In this document: positions 26,030 to 34,462 of the stretch, one piece after another | How positions within the stretch are numbered: the stretch's first letter is position 1 | Layout: each line of letters begins with the position of its first letter | Origin: an uncultured Litoreibacter sp. | GTDB lineage: Bacteria; Pseudomonadota; Alphaproteobacteria; Rhodobacterales; Rhodobacteraceae | Length of the DNA: 64,000 bases | Assembly (NCBI RefSeq): GCF_947487515.1 | Contig: NZ_CANKWO010000004.1 | Span: 248,001-312,000, forward strand | Reading direction: 5' to 3' | The notes under the pieces: generated by a model | Told to the model about the DNA's origin: nothing | What the model saw: only the letters and a program-made list of their open reading frames with translations | The model's database searches: none | Position numbers and translations under genes: made by a program

Positions 26030-26838
26030 GGCAGCTTTGCGTGGCGGTTCACGTCCTTGTACAAAAGGTAGCGAAATGGGCCGTCCCCGGTTGCGCGGCA
26101 GGCCTGCGGGCAGAAAGCACGCAACCACATGAAGTCACCTGGGCCGACGCTGACCCAGTCTCGGTTCAATAAGTATTCAGCCGTACCTTCAATCACATAT
26201 AGCCCATGCTCCATCACATGGGTTTCTTCAAAGGGGATTAAGCCACCGGGTTGGAAGGTCACTATGTTGACATGCATGTCATGGCGCAGGTCGGTGGGCT
26301 CGACAAATCGCGTGGTGGCCCATTTGCCATCTGTATCCGGCATGGAGATCGGGGCGTGGTCTTTGTCATTGGTGACGAAGGCTTCGGGACGGGGGATGCC
26401 ATCCACCGGCTCGTAGCGTTTGCGCACCCAGTGAAATGTCGCTTTTGCAGCGCTGGTGTTGTGCAGCGTCCAACCTTCGCCCGCGGGCAAATAGGCGTAT
26501 CCACCTTCGGTCAGCGTATGGGTGCCCATGCTGTTGCGGAGCACCAATGTGCCCTCGACCACAAAAAGCACGGCCTCGGCGTTTGTGTTATCCTCGGGGC
26601 GATCAGACCCGCCACCGGCAGAGACCTCCATGATATACTGCGAAAACGTCTCAGCGAACCCCGACAAGGGGCGCGCGATGATCCACGCCCTTGAGTTGGT
26701 CCAATGCGGAAGCGCGCTGGTCACGATATCGCGCATCACGCCGGCGGGCATGAATGCATAAGCCTCGGTGAAGATCGACGTGCCGGTCAATGTGTCGGAC
26801 TGCGATGGAAGGCCAGCAGGAGGGAGGGCGTAGGTCAT
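26023..26838 (-). CDS. allE: (S)-ureidoglycine aminohydrolase (bicupin)
   Basis: A 271-residue bicupin that converts (S)-ureidoglycine to (S)-ureidoglycolate and ammonia. Two cupin barrels are visible: the first around VLFVVEGTLVLRN, the second around ETHVMEHGLYVIEGTAEYLL, which carries the likely metal ligands (Glu, His). Length and layout match YlbA/AllE. Its start overlaps the 3' end of the puuE-uraD gene by 4 nt and its end overlaps allA, indicating a tight operon. Confidence 0.93.
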   Translation of the reverse strand: MTYALPPAGLPSQSDTLTGTSIFTEAYAFMPAGVMRDIVTSALPHWTNSRAWIIARPLSGFAETFSQYIMEVSAGGGSDRPEDNTNAEAVLFVVEGTLVLRNSMGTHTLTEGGYAYLPAGEGWTLHNTSAAKATFHWVRKRYEPVDGIPRPEAFVTNDKDHAPISMPDTDGKWATTRFVEPTDLRHDMHVNIVTFQPGGLIPFEETHVMEHGLYVIEGTAEYLLNRDWVSVGPGDFMWLRAFCPQACRATGDGPFRYLLYKDVNRHAKLPW

Positions 26839-28244
26839 GGAAGCAAGTCCTTTAGGCGAAGTTGTGCGATGCGCTCTACTTGGCGGCAGGCCTCGTTGAA
26901 CTCGACTTCGCTGTCGTTGAGAATGCGGCGTTGGAACGCCTCTAGGATGCTGGGTTTCGTATGGTCGCGAACAGCAATAATGAAAGGAAATCCGTGCTTT
27001 GTGGTGTATTCTTCATTCAAGTTGGTGAACGACTGGCGTTCCGCATCCGTCAGGGCATCAAGGCCCGCGCTTGATTGTTCACCGGTGCTTTCCGCGGTCA
27101 GGCGTTTGGCTGTCGCAAGCTTGCCTGCAAGATCTGGGTGCGCATCCAGCACTTCCAATCGTTCCGCAGTCGTCGCCGCTCGAAACACCCGTGCCATGGC
27201 ATTCCAAAGCCCTTCGGCGCTGTTATGTGCGGGGCCCAACTCCAGCTCCCATGCGCGTTCGGCAACCCAAGGGGAATGCTCGAAAACACCACCATATGTT
27301 TCGGTGAAGATGCGCTTCTCCATCGATGCGGGGCGGGGATGCGGCGTGGCGGGGTGCTGCGCGATCCAGTGCTGCGCGATTTGCTGCCTATGCGCGAACC
27401 ACACGTCGTCGTGGCTTTGCGCATAGGCGAGGAAGCGTTTCAACGCCTGTATGCGCCCAGGCCGTCCGGCCAAGCGACAGTGCAACCCGATGGACAACAT
27501 CTTCGGAGCCCCATCACAGCCTTCCTCATAGAGCGCGTCAAAACTGTCACGCAAATAGGTTTCAAACTGGTCGCCTGAATTGAAACCCTGCGGCGTGGCA
27601 AAGCGCATATCATTGCAATCCAACGTGTAGGGCACCACCAGTTGGTCCCGATCTTCAAAGCGCAAATAATAGGGCAAGTCATCCGCGTAGCTGTCAGCCA
27701 CATAGTCGAACCCCCCGTGCTCGGACGCCAAGCGTAGGGTATTCTCGGAGCTGCGCCCTGTGTACCACCCCTTTGGGGCCTCTCCCACGACTTCCCGATG
27801 CAATTTGATCGCGGCCTCCATATCGGCCCGCTCGTCCTCCGCAGAGAAGTCTTTGTAGTCAATCCATTTCAACCCGTGAGATGCGATTTCCCATCCCGCG
27901 TCTTTCATCGCCGCGACTTGCTCTGGTGCGCGCGCCAGCGCGGTGGCCACTCCGTAGACCGTGACAGGCAGATCTTTCAGCAACCGGTGCAACCGCCAGA
28001 AACCTGCACGAGCGCCATATTCATAGATGGATTCCATATTCGCATGGCGCTGCCCAGACCAAGGGCTGGCCCCGACGATTTCAGACAGGAAGGCCTCGGA
28101 GGCCGTGTCCCCATGCAAAATGCAGTTTTCACCACCTTCCTCATAGTTAACGACGATTTGCACAGCAATTTTGGCCCCATTTGGCCAATTGGCGTTCGGC
28201 GGGGTGGCCCCATGACCGCGCATATCGCGTGCATAACGTTTCAT
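26835..28244 (-). CDS. Fused allantoinase (PuuE type) and OHCU decarboxylase (UraD)
   Basis: A 469-residue two-domain protein. Residues 1 to about 305 are a polysaccharide-deacetylase-like, cofactor-independent allantoinase (NYEEGGENCILHGD, the RAGFWRLHRLL and GWEIASHGLKWIDY segments, LDCNDMRF). Residues about 320-469 are an OHCU decarboxylase (SPWVAERAWE, LDAHPDLAGKLA, NEEYTTKHGFPFIIAV). The fusion would turn the urate-derived product OHCU to (S)-allantoin and then open it to allantoate, steps on either side of one intermediate. First gene of the operon, with a 19-bp palindrome about 50 nt upstream. The allantoate amidohydrolase needed next is absent from the cluster. Fusions of this kind are known in proteobacteria. 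Confidence 0.93.
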   Translation of the reverse strand: MKRYARDMRGHGATPPNANWPNGAKIAVQIVVNYEEGGENCILHGDTASEAFLSEIVGASPWSGQRHANMESIYEYGARAGFWRLHRLLKDLPVTVYGVATALARAPEQVAAMKDAGWEIASHGLKWIDYKDFSAEDERADMEAAIKLHREVVGEAPKGWYTGRSSENTLRLASEHGGFDYVADSYADDLPYYLRFEDRDQLVVPYTLDCNDMRFATPQGFNSGDQFETYLRDSFDALYEEGCDGAPKMLSIGLHCRLAGRPGRIQALKRFLAYAQSHDDVWFAHRQQIAQHWIAQHPATPHPRPASMEKRIFTETYGGVFEHSPWVAERAWELELGPAHNSAEGLWNAMARVFRAATTAERLEVLDAHPDLAGKLATAKRLTAESTGEQSSAGLDALTDAERQSFTNLNEEYTTKHGFPFIIAVRDHTKPSILEAFQRRILNDSEVEFNEACRQVERIAQLRLKDLLP

Positions 28245-28290
28245 CGCTATCTCCCTGAATTCACTGCTACATCATTTAGTGGGTCGTGTG

Positions 28291-28309
28291 TTTCAAATTT
28301 AATTTGAAA
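28291..28309. promoter_or_regulatory. 19-bp perfect palindrome, putative operator
   Basis: TTTCAAATT-T-AATTTGAAA: nine-base arms around a single T. It lies 47 bases upstream of the puuE-uraD ATG (28244) and about 90 bases before the divergent DUF2189 gene. A second, 10-bp palindrome TTCGTACGAA follows at 28315-28324. Size and symmetry suggest a dimeric repressor site for the purine operon; no regulator is encoded next to it. Confidence 0.6.
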
Positions 28310-28398
28310 GACTGTTCGTACGAAACCCCAATTTACCGTGTCACAGGGCCTGCCACCAGTAGGGGCAGAGCAGATTACCTTGCCCGACGTCGCAACCT

Positions 28399-29193
28399 AT
28401 GGTGTCATTGGATATGTCAAACAGCACAGCCCCCACCGCATCACCTCGCCCTGAAATTGGAACCGTCACCCTGTGGGAGCTGTTCCGCGCCTTGCGCGAA
28501 GGGTGGCGGGATTTTCTTCGCGCACCGGTCTACGGGGTCTTCTTTTCGGCGTTCTATGTGCTGTGCGGGGCAGGGCTGACCTTTTGGGGGGCCGGAACAT
28601 TCACGTGGACACTGGTGCTGGCCTTGGGGTTCCCGATCTTTGCACCGTTTGCTGCGGTTGGTCTCTATGAGGTGAGCCGTCGCTTGGAGGCGGAAGAGCC
28701 GCTGGGCTGGGGCTCCGTTCTGTCTGTCGTATGGGCCGAGCGGGGACGGCAATTGCCGTGGATCGGGGCGTTGTTGGTGATCATCGTGCTGTTCTGGAGC
28801 TTCTTTGCTCATATGTCGCTGGCCCTGTTTTTGGGCAATATGCAGCTGATCAACGTCACAACGTCATGGGAGGTCTTTCTATCGCCAAACGGCATGGCGC
28901 TCATCGCGTTTGAGGTTGCGGTCGGTGGGGCTGTGGCCCTTTTGACCTTTGCGATCACCGTGGTGTCGATGCCCCTGCTGTTGGACCGCGAGATCGACTT
29001 CATGACGGCCATGGCCATCTCCGTTCGCACAGTCCTGCGCAATCGCGCGGTTATGTTGCTGTGGGCAGGGATGATCGCGTTGTTGCTGCTGTTGGCTATG
29101 GTGCCGATGTTTCTAGGCCTGTTCTTGGCCTTGCCGGTTTTGGGCCACGCGACATGGCATATCTACCGTCGCGCGCTGTTTACTCCGATGTAG
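28399..29193 (+). CDS. DUF2189-like integral membrane protein
   Basis: A 264-residue protein with about six hydrophobic helices after a polar N-terminus (TLWELFRALREGWRDFLRAP). This opening and the spacing of helices fit the DUF2189 family of unknown function. Starts at 28399 and 28414 (MSNSTAPT) are both possible and neither has a strong ribosome site. It reads divergently from the purine operon and its 3' end overlaps the convergent TetR gene by 14 nt. Biological role unknown. Confidence 0.8.
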   Translation: MVSLDMSNSTAPTASPRPEIGTVTLWELFRALREGWRDFLRAPVYGVFFSAFYVLCGAGLTFWGAGTFTWTLVLALGFPIFAPFAAVGLYEVSRRLEAEEPLGWGSVLSVVWAERGRQLPWIGALLVIIVLFWSFFAHMSLALFLGNMQLINVTTSWEVFLSPNGMALIAFEVAVGGAVALLTFAITVVSMPLLLDREIDFMTAMAISVRTVLRNRAVMLLWAGMIALLLLLAMVPMFLGLFLALPVLGHATWHIYRRALFTPM

Positions 29194-29791
29194 GGGGCGC
29201 GCAGACTTTGTAGAAGGCTTCGAGGGCACTATCCACATGCTCGTTAATCTGCTTGCGCGTGGGCTGGGGTAGAATTCCGGTGATCCGACGGGTTTGTAAG
29301 TCGCCAATCAACAGGTAGGAAAACCACACGGCGGCCTGCTCGTCGCTCGGAGGAGCGATCAGCCCGCCTTCACGCAGCGCAGTCATAAGGTTCACCAGCC
29401 TTGGGAAGACCTTCTCGCGCCCCCCGCGCGAAATGGCAGCTCCAAGCTTGCCGCTGGAATCTGCGGCTGCCGCACGGTTGATCGTCACAGATGTGTCGCC
29501 CAATACAACGGTCAGCAATGTGCGCCCAACGTCTCGCAAGGCCTCTTTTGGGGGAAGGTCGTCTGTGGCAACCTTATCCATACGCTTTTCAGTTTCGGCG
29601 GCAACGGATTTGACGACCTCCAGAAACAACCTTTGTTTGTCTCCATACCAGCGATACAGGGTCTCATTGGAGGCCTTGGCAGCCTTGGCGATGTTGAGCA
29701 TCGAGGCGGCCTCATAGCCGCGTTTGCGTAGGAGTTCGAGAGCCGTGGCCTCGATTTCGGCGCGGCGCTGATCTTTTAACTTTTCGCGCAT
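29180..29791 (-). CDS. TetR/AcrR-family transcriptional regulator
   Basis: A 203-residue regulator. The N-terminal helix-turn-helix domain reads ATALELLRKRGYEAASMLNIAKAAKASNETLYRWYGDKQ, the TetR pattern ending in the YRWYGDK recognition segment. The C-terminal ligand domain resembles the AefR-like subgroup. Its target is unknown: the sit genes lie 88 nt downstream on the same strand, and the purine and DUF2189 genes lie upstream. The overlap with the convergent DUF2189 gene could give antisense interference. Confidence 0.9.
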   Translation of the reverse strand: MREKLKDQRRAEIEATALELLRKRGYEAASMLNIAKAAKASNETLYRWYGDKQRLFLEVVKSVAAETEKRMDKVATDDLPPKEALRDVGRTLLTVVLGDTSVTINRAAAADSSGKLGAAISRGGREKVFPRLVNLMTALREGGLIAPPSDEQAAVWFSYLLIGDLQTRRITGILPQPTRKQINEHVDSALEAFYKVCAPPTSE

Positions 29792-29879
29792 GGCTTTCCC
29801 CCCTTACGCCTTGTTGGCGTTATCGAGCATATCCTGAGCGTTAAGTAAAGGTTTCCAAGGGGTTGAGGGGGAGTGGACC

Positions 29880-30734
29880 TTACGTCAACTTCGACGTGGC
29901 CCTCCGCTGCAGAACCGTCGCGCGGATGAAAGCCGCGATGAAAGTTGCTGTCATGAGCAACACAATGGTCGGGGCAGGAGCGCTATCAAGGAAGAAGCTG
30001 GCATAGACGCCCAAAAAGGAGCATGCCGTCGCGATCCCCATCGACAGCCACAACATGACACCGAACCGCTTGGTCAAAAGGAACGCGATAGCACCGGGGG
30101 CCACAAGGAACGCAATGGCAAGGATGATACCCACCGCCTGAAGCGCTGCGACGACCGTAAGGGAAATAGCCGCCAATGTGCCGAAATGCAGCAAGCGCAC
30201 GGGTAGCCCTTGGGCGCGGGCCTGTTGCTCATCGAAGGCCTGCAGCAGCAAGTCGCGCCAGAACACCGCTATCGCCCCCGTGACCAAGACCGCAATCCCC
30301 CCAGTGGCCCACATATCCGCAGGCCCGATCCCCAACATATTGCCAAACAAGATGTGATCGAGATGCACCTCACTCTCGATTTTGGTGTACATGACGACAC
30401 CCAAGCCAAACATGCCAGAGAAGACCACCCCCATCACCGTGTCGCGTTTGACCCGTGAGTTCTCGTCTATCCAGCCGGTCAGGGCCGCACAGGCCATTCC
30501 CGCCCCGAATGCGCCAATGCCCAGCGGTATGCCAAGCACATAGGCCAGCACCACGCCGGGAAGCACAGCATGCGAAATCGCATCGCCCATCAGTGACCAG
30601 CCCTTAAGGACCAAGAAGCACGACAGCACCCCCGCAGGCACCGCAAGCAGCACAGAGATAATCATAGCGTTGGTCATGAAGGGAAGGACGAAGGGCAGAC
30701 ACCACTCTGCGTCACATTGGGTCAGCCACACCAT
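29880..30734 (-). CDS. sitD: Manganese/iron ABC transporter permease SitD-like
   Basis: A 284-residue permease of the ABC-3 (metal, cluster 9) family. Family text: SCFLVLKGWSLMGDAISHAVLPGVVLAYVLG near the N-terminus and a row of about eight membrane helices. Its start shares one base with the stop of the neighbouring permease, so the two are coupled. Final gene of sitABCD. A heterodimer of two ABC-3 permeases is the SitC/SitD arrangement. Confidence 0.9.
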   Translation of the reverse strand: MVWLTQCDAEWCLPFVLPFMTNAMIISVLLAVPAGVLSCFLVLKGWSLMGDAISHAVLPGVVLAYVLGIPLGIGAFGAGMACAALTGWIDENSRVKRDTVMGVVFSGMFGLGVVMYTKIESEVHLDHILFGNMLGIGPADMWATGGIAVLVTGAIAVFWRDLLLQAFDEQQARAQGLPVRLLHFGTLAAISLTVVAALQAVGIILAIAFLVAPGAIAFLLTKRFGVMLWLSMGIATACSFLGVYASFFLDSAPAPTIVLLMTATFIAAFIRATVLQRRATSKLT

Positions 30735-31582
30735 TACGCGGCCTCCCGCGCGCGGGCACGGGCCGCCAACAACCCATGCTTCGGCGCAAATATGAACGCC
30801 ACCAGAAACAACAGCGTTTGCAAGCAGACGATCACCCCACCCGTCGCGCCATCGAGAAAGTAGCTGACATAGGCCCCGACAAAGGACGTCAGGGTGCCGA
30901 TGGCAACCGAGATCATCAAAAGGCTGGGGAAGCGGTCGGTCAAAAGATAGGCGGTCGCCCCGGGGGTGACGACCATCGCAATGACCAAGAAGGCGCCGAC
31001 AGTCTGCATAGCGGCCACAGTGGAGGCCGACAGCAGGGTAAAGAAGATGATCTTCAAAATGTCGGGGCGCAACCCGATAGAGCGCGCGTGGCTTTCGTCA
31101 AAGAAGGTCACCATCAGGTCGCGCCACTTGGCCAGCAACACGATCAGCGAGACGCCTCCGATCAACGCGAGTTGCAAGATGTCAGCGGGGGAAATGGCCA
31201 ACACATTGCCCATAATGATGGTCTGGATGTTCACCGGAACAGGAGAGAGCGATATCATGAACAACCCCAACCCGAAAAAGGAAGTGAAGATAAGCCCGAT
31301 AATGGCGTCTTCCTTCAATCCGGTGCGTTGGTTCAAAAACAGCATCGACGCGCCCGCCAATCCGCCGGAAAAGAAGGCCCCCAATGCGAAAGGCAGCCCC
31401 AACATATAGGCCGCGGCTACCCCCGGTACGATACTATGACTAAGCGCGTCGCCAATCAGCGACCAGCCCTTGAGCATCAGATAGGACGACAAGAAGGCGC
31501 AAACAGCCCCGACCAAGGCCGACACCCACATGGCGTTCAACATATAGGTGTAGGTGAAGGGCTCCCAAAGGGTATCGATCAT
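30734..31582 (-). CDS. sitC: Manganese/iron ABC transporter permease SitC-like
   Basis: A 282-residue ABC-3 family permease, paralogous to the next gene: [31 protein letters not shown] matches the corresponding part of SitD almost position for position. About eight membrane helices are visible. It overlaps the ATPase gene by 4 nt and sitD by 1 nt. It forms the other half of the inner-membrane channel. Confidence 0.9.
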   Translation of the reverse strand: MIDTLWEPFTYTYMLNAMWVSALVGAVCAFLSSYLMLKGWSLIGDALSHSIVPGVAAAYMLGLPFALGAFFSGGLAGASMLFLNQRTGLKEDAIIGLIFTSFFGLGLFMISLSPVPVNIQTIIMGNVLAISPADILQLALIGGVSLIVLLAKWRDLMVTFFDESHARSIGLRPDILKIIFFTLLSASTVAAMQTVGAFLVIAMVVTPGATAYLLTDRFPSLLMISVAIGTLTSFVGAYVSYFLDGATGGVIVCLQTLLFLVAFIFAPKHGLLAARARAREAA

Positions 31583-32463
31583 GAGGCATCTGCCTCTTCG
31601 TCTTCATCGTCATGGTGGTCGTAAATAACGAAGGGGCGCTCATCATCGGAAATAACCGTGAGGCGGCGTTTGTCTTCCTCGTCGTCATGTAGGTCGGCAC
31701 CTTGCATCACGAAGTGGCGCAATACACCACCAAAGGCCAATTCAAGGTTCTTGCGGGTGAAGATGTCTTCTGTCGGCCCATGGGCCAGCACGGTGCCTTT
31801 GATCAAAATGGTGCGGTCGCAGAACTCAGGTACCGAGCCAAGATTATGGGTGGAGACCAGCATAACGCGCCCTTCGTCGCGCATCTCGCGCAACAAGGCG
31901 ATGATTGCATCCTCGGTTTGGACGTCTACGCCGGTGAACGGCTCATCTAGCAAAACCACGCGGCTGTCTTGTGCCAATGCGCGTGCAAGAAACACCCGCT
32001 TCTTCTGGCCGCCGGATAGCTCGCCGATTTGGCGGTGGCGAAAGTCGAGCATATTCACCCGAGCCAGCGCCTTTTCAACCATCTTGTGATCTTCCGCGCG
32101 GGGGATGCGAAAGAAGCCCATATGGCCGTAGCGGCCCATCATCACCACATCTTCAACCAATACGGGAAAGGTCCAGTCGACTTCCTCGGCTTGGGGGACA
32201 TAGGCGACGGTGTTGGCGCGCAGCGCATCCCCCACGGTGCCCCCCAAAATAGAGATGGCGCCAGAGGAGGTGGGCACAAACCCCATGATTGCCTTGAATA
32301 GCGTAGATTTGCCCGACCCGTTCACCCCCACAAGTGCGGCGATGGTGCCCTTTGGCAGGGCGAAACTTGCATCGCGCAGTGCCGTGTGCCCGTTGCGGTA
32401 GGTAACGGTGATGCCTTCGGCGCAAAGGCCTGCGGCGGCGTCAGGCTGGCTGCCAAAACTCAC
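31579..32463 (-). CDS. sitB: Manganese/iron ABC transporter ATP-binding protein SitB-like
   Basis: A 294-residue ATPase with Walker [10 protein letters not shown] (46-54), signature ELSGGQKKR (148-156), Walker B VVLLDEPF (169-176) and the metal-ABC family text [22 protein letters not shown]. The last 35 residues are an unusual acidic, His-containing tail (two runs of Asp/Glu, one with adjacent histidines, [14 protein letters not shown]) beyond the normal fold, which could bind metal and sense cytoplasmic load. Overlaps sitA and sitC by 4 nt each. Confidence 0.92.
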   Translation of the reverse strand: MSFGSQPDAAAGLCAEGITVTYRNGHTALRDASFALPKGTIAALVGVNGSGKSTLFKAIMGFVPTSSGAISILGGTVGDALRANTVAYVPQAEEVDWTFPVLVEDVVMMGRYGHMGFFRIPRAEDHKMVEKALARVNMLDFRHRQIGELSGGQKKRVFLARALAQDSRVVLLDEPFTGVDVQTEDAIIALLREMRDEGRVMLVSTHNLGSVPEFCDRTILIKGTVLAHGPTEDIFTRKNLELAFGGVLRHFVMQGADLHDDEEDKRRLTVISDDERPFVIYDHHDDEDEEADAS

Positions 32464-33341
32464 TTCTCAAGCCCGTTCGCGACAGTTTCCACAGTGACCC
32501 GCAAAAGGTCCAGATAGGTAGGGACCGGCCCGTCCGCTGTGCTGAGGCTATCGACGTAAAGCACACCTCCGTAAGCCGCCCCTGTTTCGCGCGAAATCTG
32601 CTCTGCCGGCGCTGCGGATACTGTGCTTTCGGAGAAGACCACCTTGATGTTGTTGTCGCGCACGGCATCGATCAGATCGCGAACTTGCTTCGGGGTGCCT
32701 TGGGCATCGGCATTGATGGGCCATAGGTAGAGTTCCTTAAGCCCCAGATCGCGGGCAAGGTAGGAGAACGCGCCCTCAGATGTCACCAACCAGCGCTTGT
32801 CCTCGGGTAAAGCGTTGATGCGGTCTTTCAATGGACCGAGTGCGGCAAGGATCTCGCCCTTATAGGCCTCTGCGTTGGCGCGGTAGGCTTCGGCATTTTC
32901 GCTGTCATGCTCGATGAAGGCGGCGGCAATGTTGTCGACATATATTAAAGCCGCATCGACGGACATCCACGCGTGGGGGTTGGGCTTTCCGGAGTAGGGG
33001 CCTTTGGCGATGCCCATGGGCTCTACCCCTGCTGAGACCACGGCAGAGGGCACATCAGATAGGTTGCGAAAGAACTGCTCGAACCACAGTTCCAGGTTCA
33101 ACCCGTTCCAAAGAACCAGATCGGCGTTCCGAGCGCGCAGGATGTCACGCGGGGTGGGCTCGTAATTGTGGATCTCGGCACCGGGTTTGGTGATGCTTTC
33201 TACGATTGCGGTGTCCCCAGCAACCCGAGAGGCCATATCCGCGATCACGGTAAATGTTGTGACAGCTTTAAACTTATCTGCGGCGCTGGCGGGAAGCACG
33301 CTGAGGGCGATCGCGAACAAGGAGGGGATAATCTGGCGCAT
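32460..33341 (-). CDS. sitA: Manganese/iron ABC transporter binding protein SitA-like
   Basis: A 293-residue periplasmic metal-binding lipocalin-independent ABC component of cluster A-I. ATG 33341 gives a clean signal peptide ([17 protein letters not shown]) and has GGAG upstream; an in-frame start at 33377 would add a polar leader and is rejected. Metal ligands expected for the family are His in [13 protein letters not shown], His in PNPHAWMS, Glu in FSESTVSA and Asp in YVDSLS. No His-rich loop typical of ZnuA is present, so Mn(II) or Fe(II) is favoured. Two Mur/Fur-like boxes precede it. Confidence 0.92.
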   Translation of the reverse strand: MRQIIPSLFAIALSVLPASAADKFKAVTTFTVIADMASRVAGDTAIVESITKPGAEIHNYEPTPRDILRARNADLVLWNGLNLELWFEQFFRNLSDVPSAVVSAGVEPMGIAKGPYSGKPNPHAWMSVDAALIYVDNIAAAFIEHDSENAEAYRANAEAYKGEILAALGPLKDRINALPEDKRWLVTSEGAFSYLARDLGLKELYLWPINADAQGTPKQVRDLIDAVRDNNIKVVFSESTVSAAPAEQISRETGAAYGGVLYVDSLSTADGPVPTYLDLLRVTVETVANGLEK

Positions 33342-33384
33342 TGGTAATGGCTCCGGCCTTACTGGGAGGGGGTCCATTGCTATA

Positions 33385-33399
33385 TGCGAGTCGTTTGCA
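33385..33399. promoter_or_regulatory. Mur/Fur-like box 1 upstream of sitA
   Basis: TGCGAGTCGTTTGCA is an imperfect palindrome 43 bases upstream of the sitA start. It resembles the better box 16 bases further upstream and shares its TGCGA and TTxGCA halves. In alphaproteobacteria sit operons are commonly repressed by the Mn-responsive Fur relative Mur. Confidence 0.55.
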
Positions 33400-33414
33400 A
33401 GAGAGTCAAGTTAG

Positions 33415-33431
33415 TTGCGAATTGTTCGCAA
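33415..33431. promoter_or_regulatory. Mur/Fur-like box 2 upstream of sitA
   Basis: TTGCGAA-TTG-TTCGCAA is a perfect 7-bp-arm palindrome with a 3-bp centre, 74 bases upstream of sitA. Two such sites in tandem are consistent with metal-dependent repression of sitABCD by a Fur-family protein, most likely Mur (inference from family knowledge). Confidence 0.65.
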
Positions 33432-33466
33432 TAGAGTGATCGCGGCAAAACGAGCCCGAAGAGGGG

Positions 33467-33799
33467 TCAAACCATAGCTTTTCCCGAGAAATCCTCGAAA
33501 CGTTCGGTGGTCTCCGTCAACTTTGCCTCAAAGTGCTCTATCATGGGCATGGCGAACGGCTCTATGCCCTTGCTCCAAACCGGCCCATCGTAAAACAAAT
33601 CCTTAATCCGGTCGCGCTCTGCCAAGGAAGAGAACGCCCGCATCCAATGAACCTTGTCGGGGTTTTCAAGGTCTCTCAAGGGGCCGAAGACCAGCATTCC
33701 GGCGTCTCGCAGCGCTGGGCGGTTGGTTTGCTCGAAGAACTGAATGAATTCCTCACGCAGGCCGCTCTTTAGGGTGTAGTGGCGTATTTCCAAGATCAT
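33467..33799 (-). CDS. NIPSNAP-family protein
   Basis: A 110-residue small alpha/beta barrel protein. It reads ILEIRHYTLKSGLREEFIQFFEQ at the N-terminus and later VHWMRAFSSLAERDR, the ferredoxin-like NIPSNAP pattern. Members have no settled reaction. It lies 35 bases upstream of the Mur/Fur box pair and is transcribed in the same direction as sitABCD but is probably a separate unit. Confidence 0.85.
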   Translation of the reverse strand: MILEIRHYTLKSGLREEFIQFFEQTNRPALRDAGMLVFGPLRDLENPDKVHWMRAFSSLAERDRIKDLFYDGPVWSKGIEPFAMPMIEHFEAKLTETTERFEDFSGKAMV

Positions 33800-33818
33800 G
33801 ATGGCGCTTCATCACAAC

Positions 33819-34367
33819 TCAATAGAGCTGCCGACGTTCCTTAAGTTGTCTCAGCGTATAGCTTTTCCGGATCAAGCCCCAATCCCCTTGCTGGAAATGC
33901 CGATCTTGCGGCAGGCATCTAACCCCGCAAATTTGATGGCTTTCGGCTTTATCGGGCAGATTTACCCAAAATCGACCACCCGGCGTGGCAATGTAGCCAA
34001 TCAGGCCTTCGTCAATATCTGCAGCTAAGTCGGAGAAAGACGGAACCTCGCTATCGGCCTCATGATCATAGGCCCCATGGGTGTGATAGGACGCCAACGC
34101 CACGATATCTTGCCCGCGAAACTCATGTGGCAGGCAGCTATCAGCGCGGCCTTTGCGCGGGCGGGTCGCAACAATCGCCCCGTCTTTGTTGCGTCCCAAA
34201 AGCCCGCAGAACTCACGGCCAGTGCTAAAGCTACGACTTTGCAGTCCCGTAAGAACCTGTTGAGCCGCGGCCCGAAGACGCTTGTCTTCGCCAAGGCGCA
34301 AAGTGTCTGCGGCGGCTATGCCGTGCAATGTGAATAGCAAACTTGTGCAGAACAGAAGATGTTTCAT
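33819..34367 (-). CDS. Secreted JAMM/MPN-like putative metallohydrolase
   Basis: A 182-residue protein with a signal peptide (about 1-20). The mature part has a JAMM-like metal set: Glu52 in REFCGLLG, His95 and His97 in SYHTHG, and Ser110..Asp113 in VPSFSDL, that is E, HxH and SxxD in the JAMM order, followed by GYIATPGGRFW. The DUF4329/JAB-like families share this arrangement. JAMM proteins are zinc isopeptidases or peptidases, normally intracellular; a signal peptide makes this one unusual. Substrate unknown. It has no operon partner apart from the NIPSNAP gene 19 nt downstream. Confidence 0.7.
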   Translation of the reverse strand: MKHLLFCTSLLFTLHGIAAADTLRLGEDKRLRAAAQQVLTGLQSRSFSTGREFCGLLGRNKDGAIVATRPRKGRADSCLPHEFRGQDIVALASYHTHGAYDHEADSEVPSFSDLAADIDEGLIGYIATPGGRFWVNLPDKAESHQICGVRCLPQDRHFQQGDWGLIRKSYTLRQLKERRQLY

Positions 34368-34462
34368 GAAGAGAGGCTAGACCAGAGCATCGCCCGCTGT
34401 CCAATTAAACTGTGGGGCGCTAGGATGGCGACAAAGATTCCCCCAAGAGGCACAGACTTTCC

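Noticed and set aside
26129-26694. Plus-strand frames opposite allE
   Set aside because: Antisense shadows of the bicupin gene; no ribosome site or family similarity.
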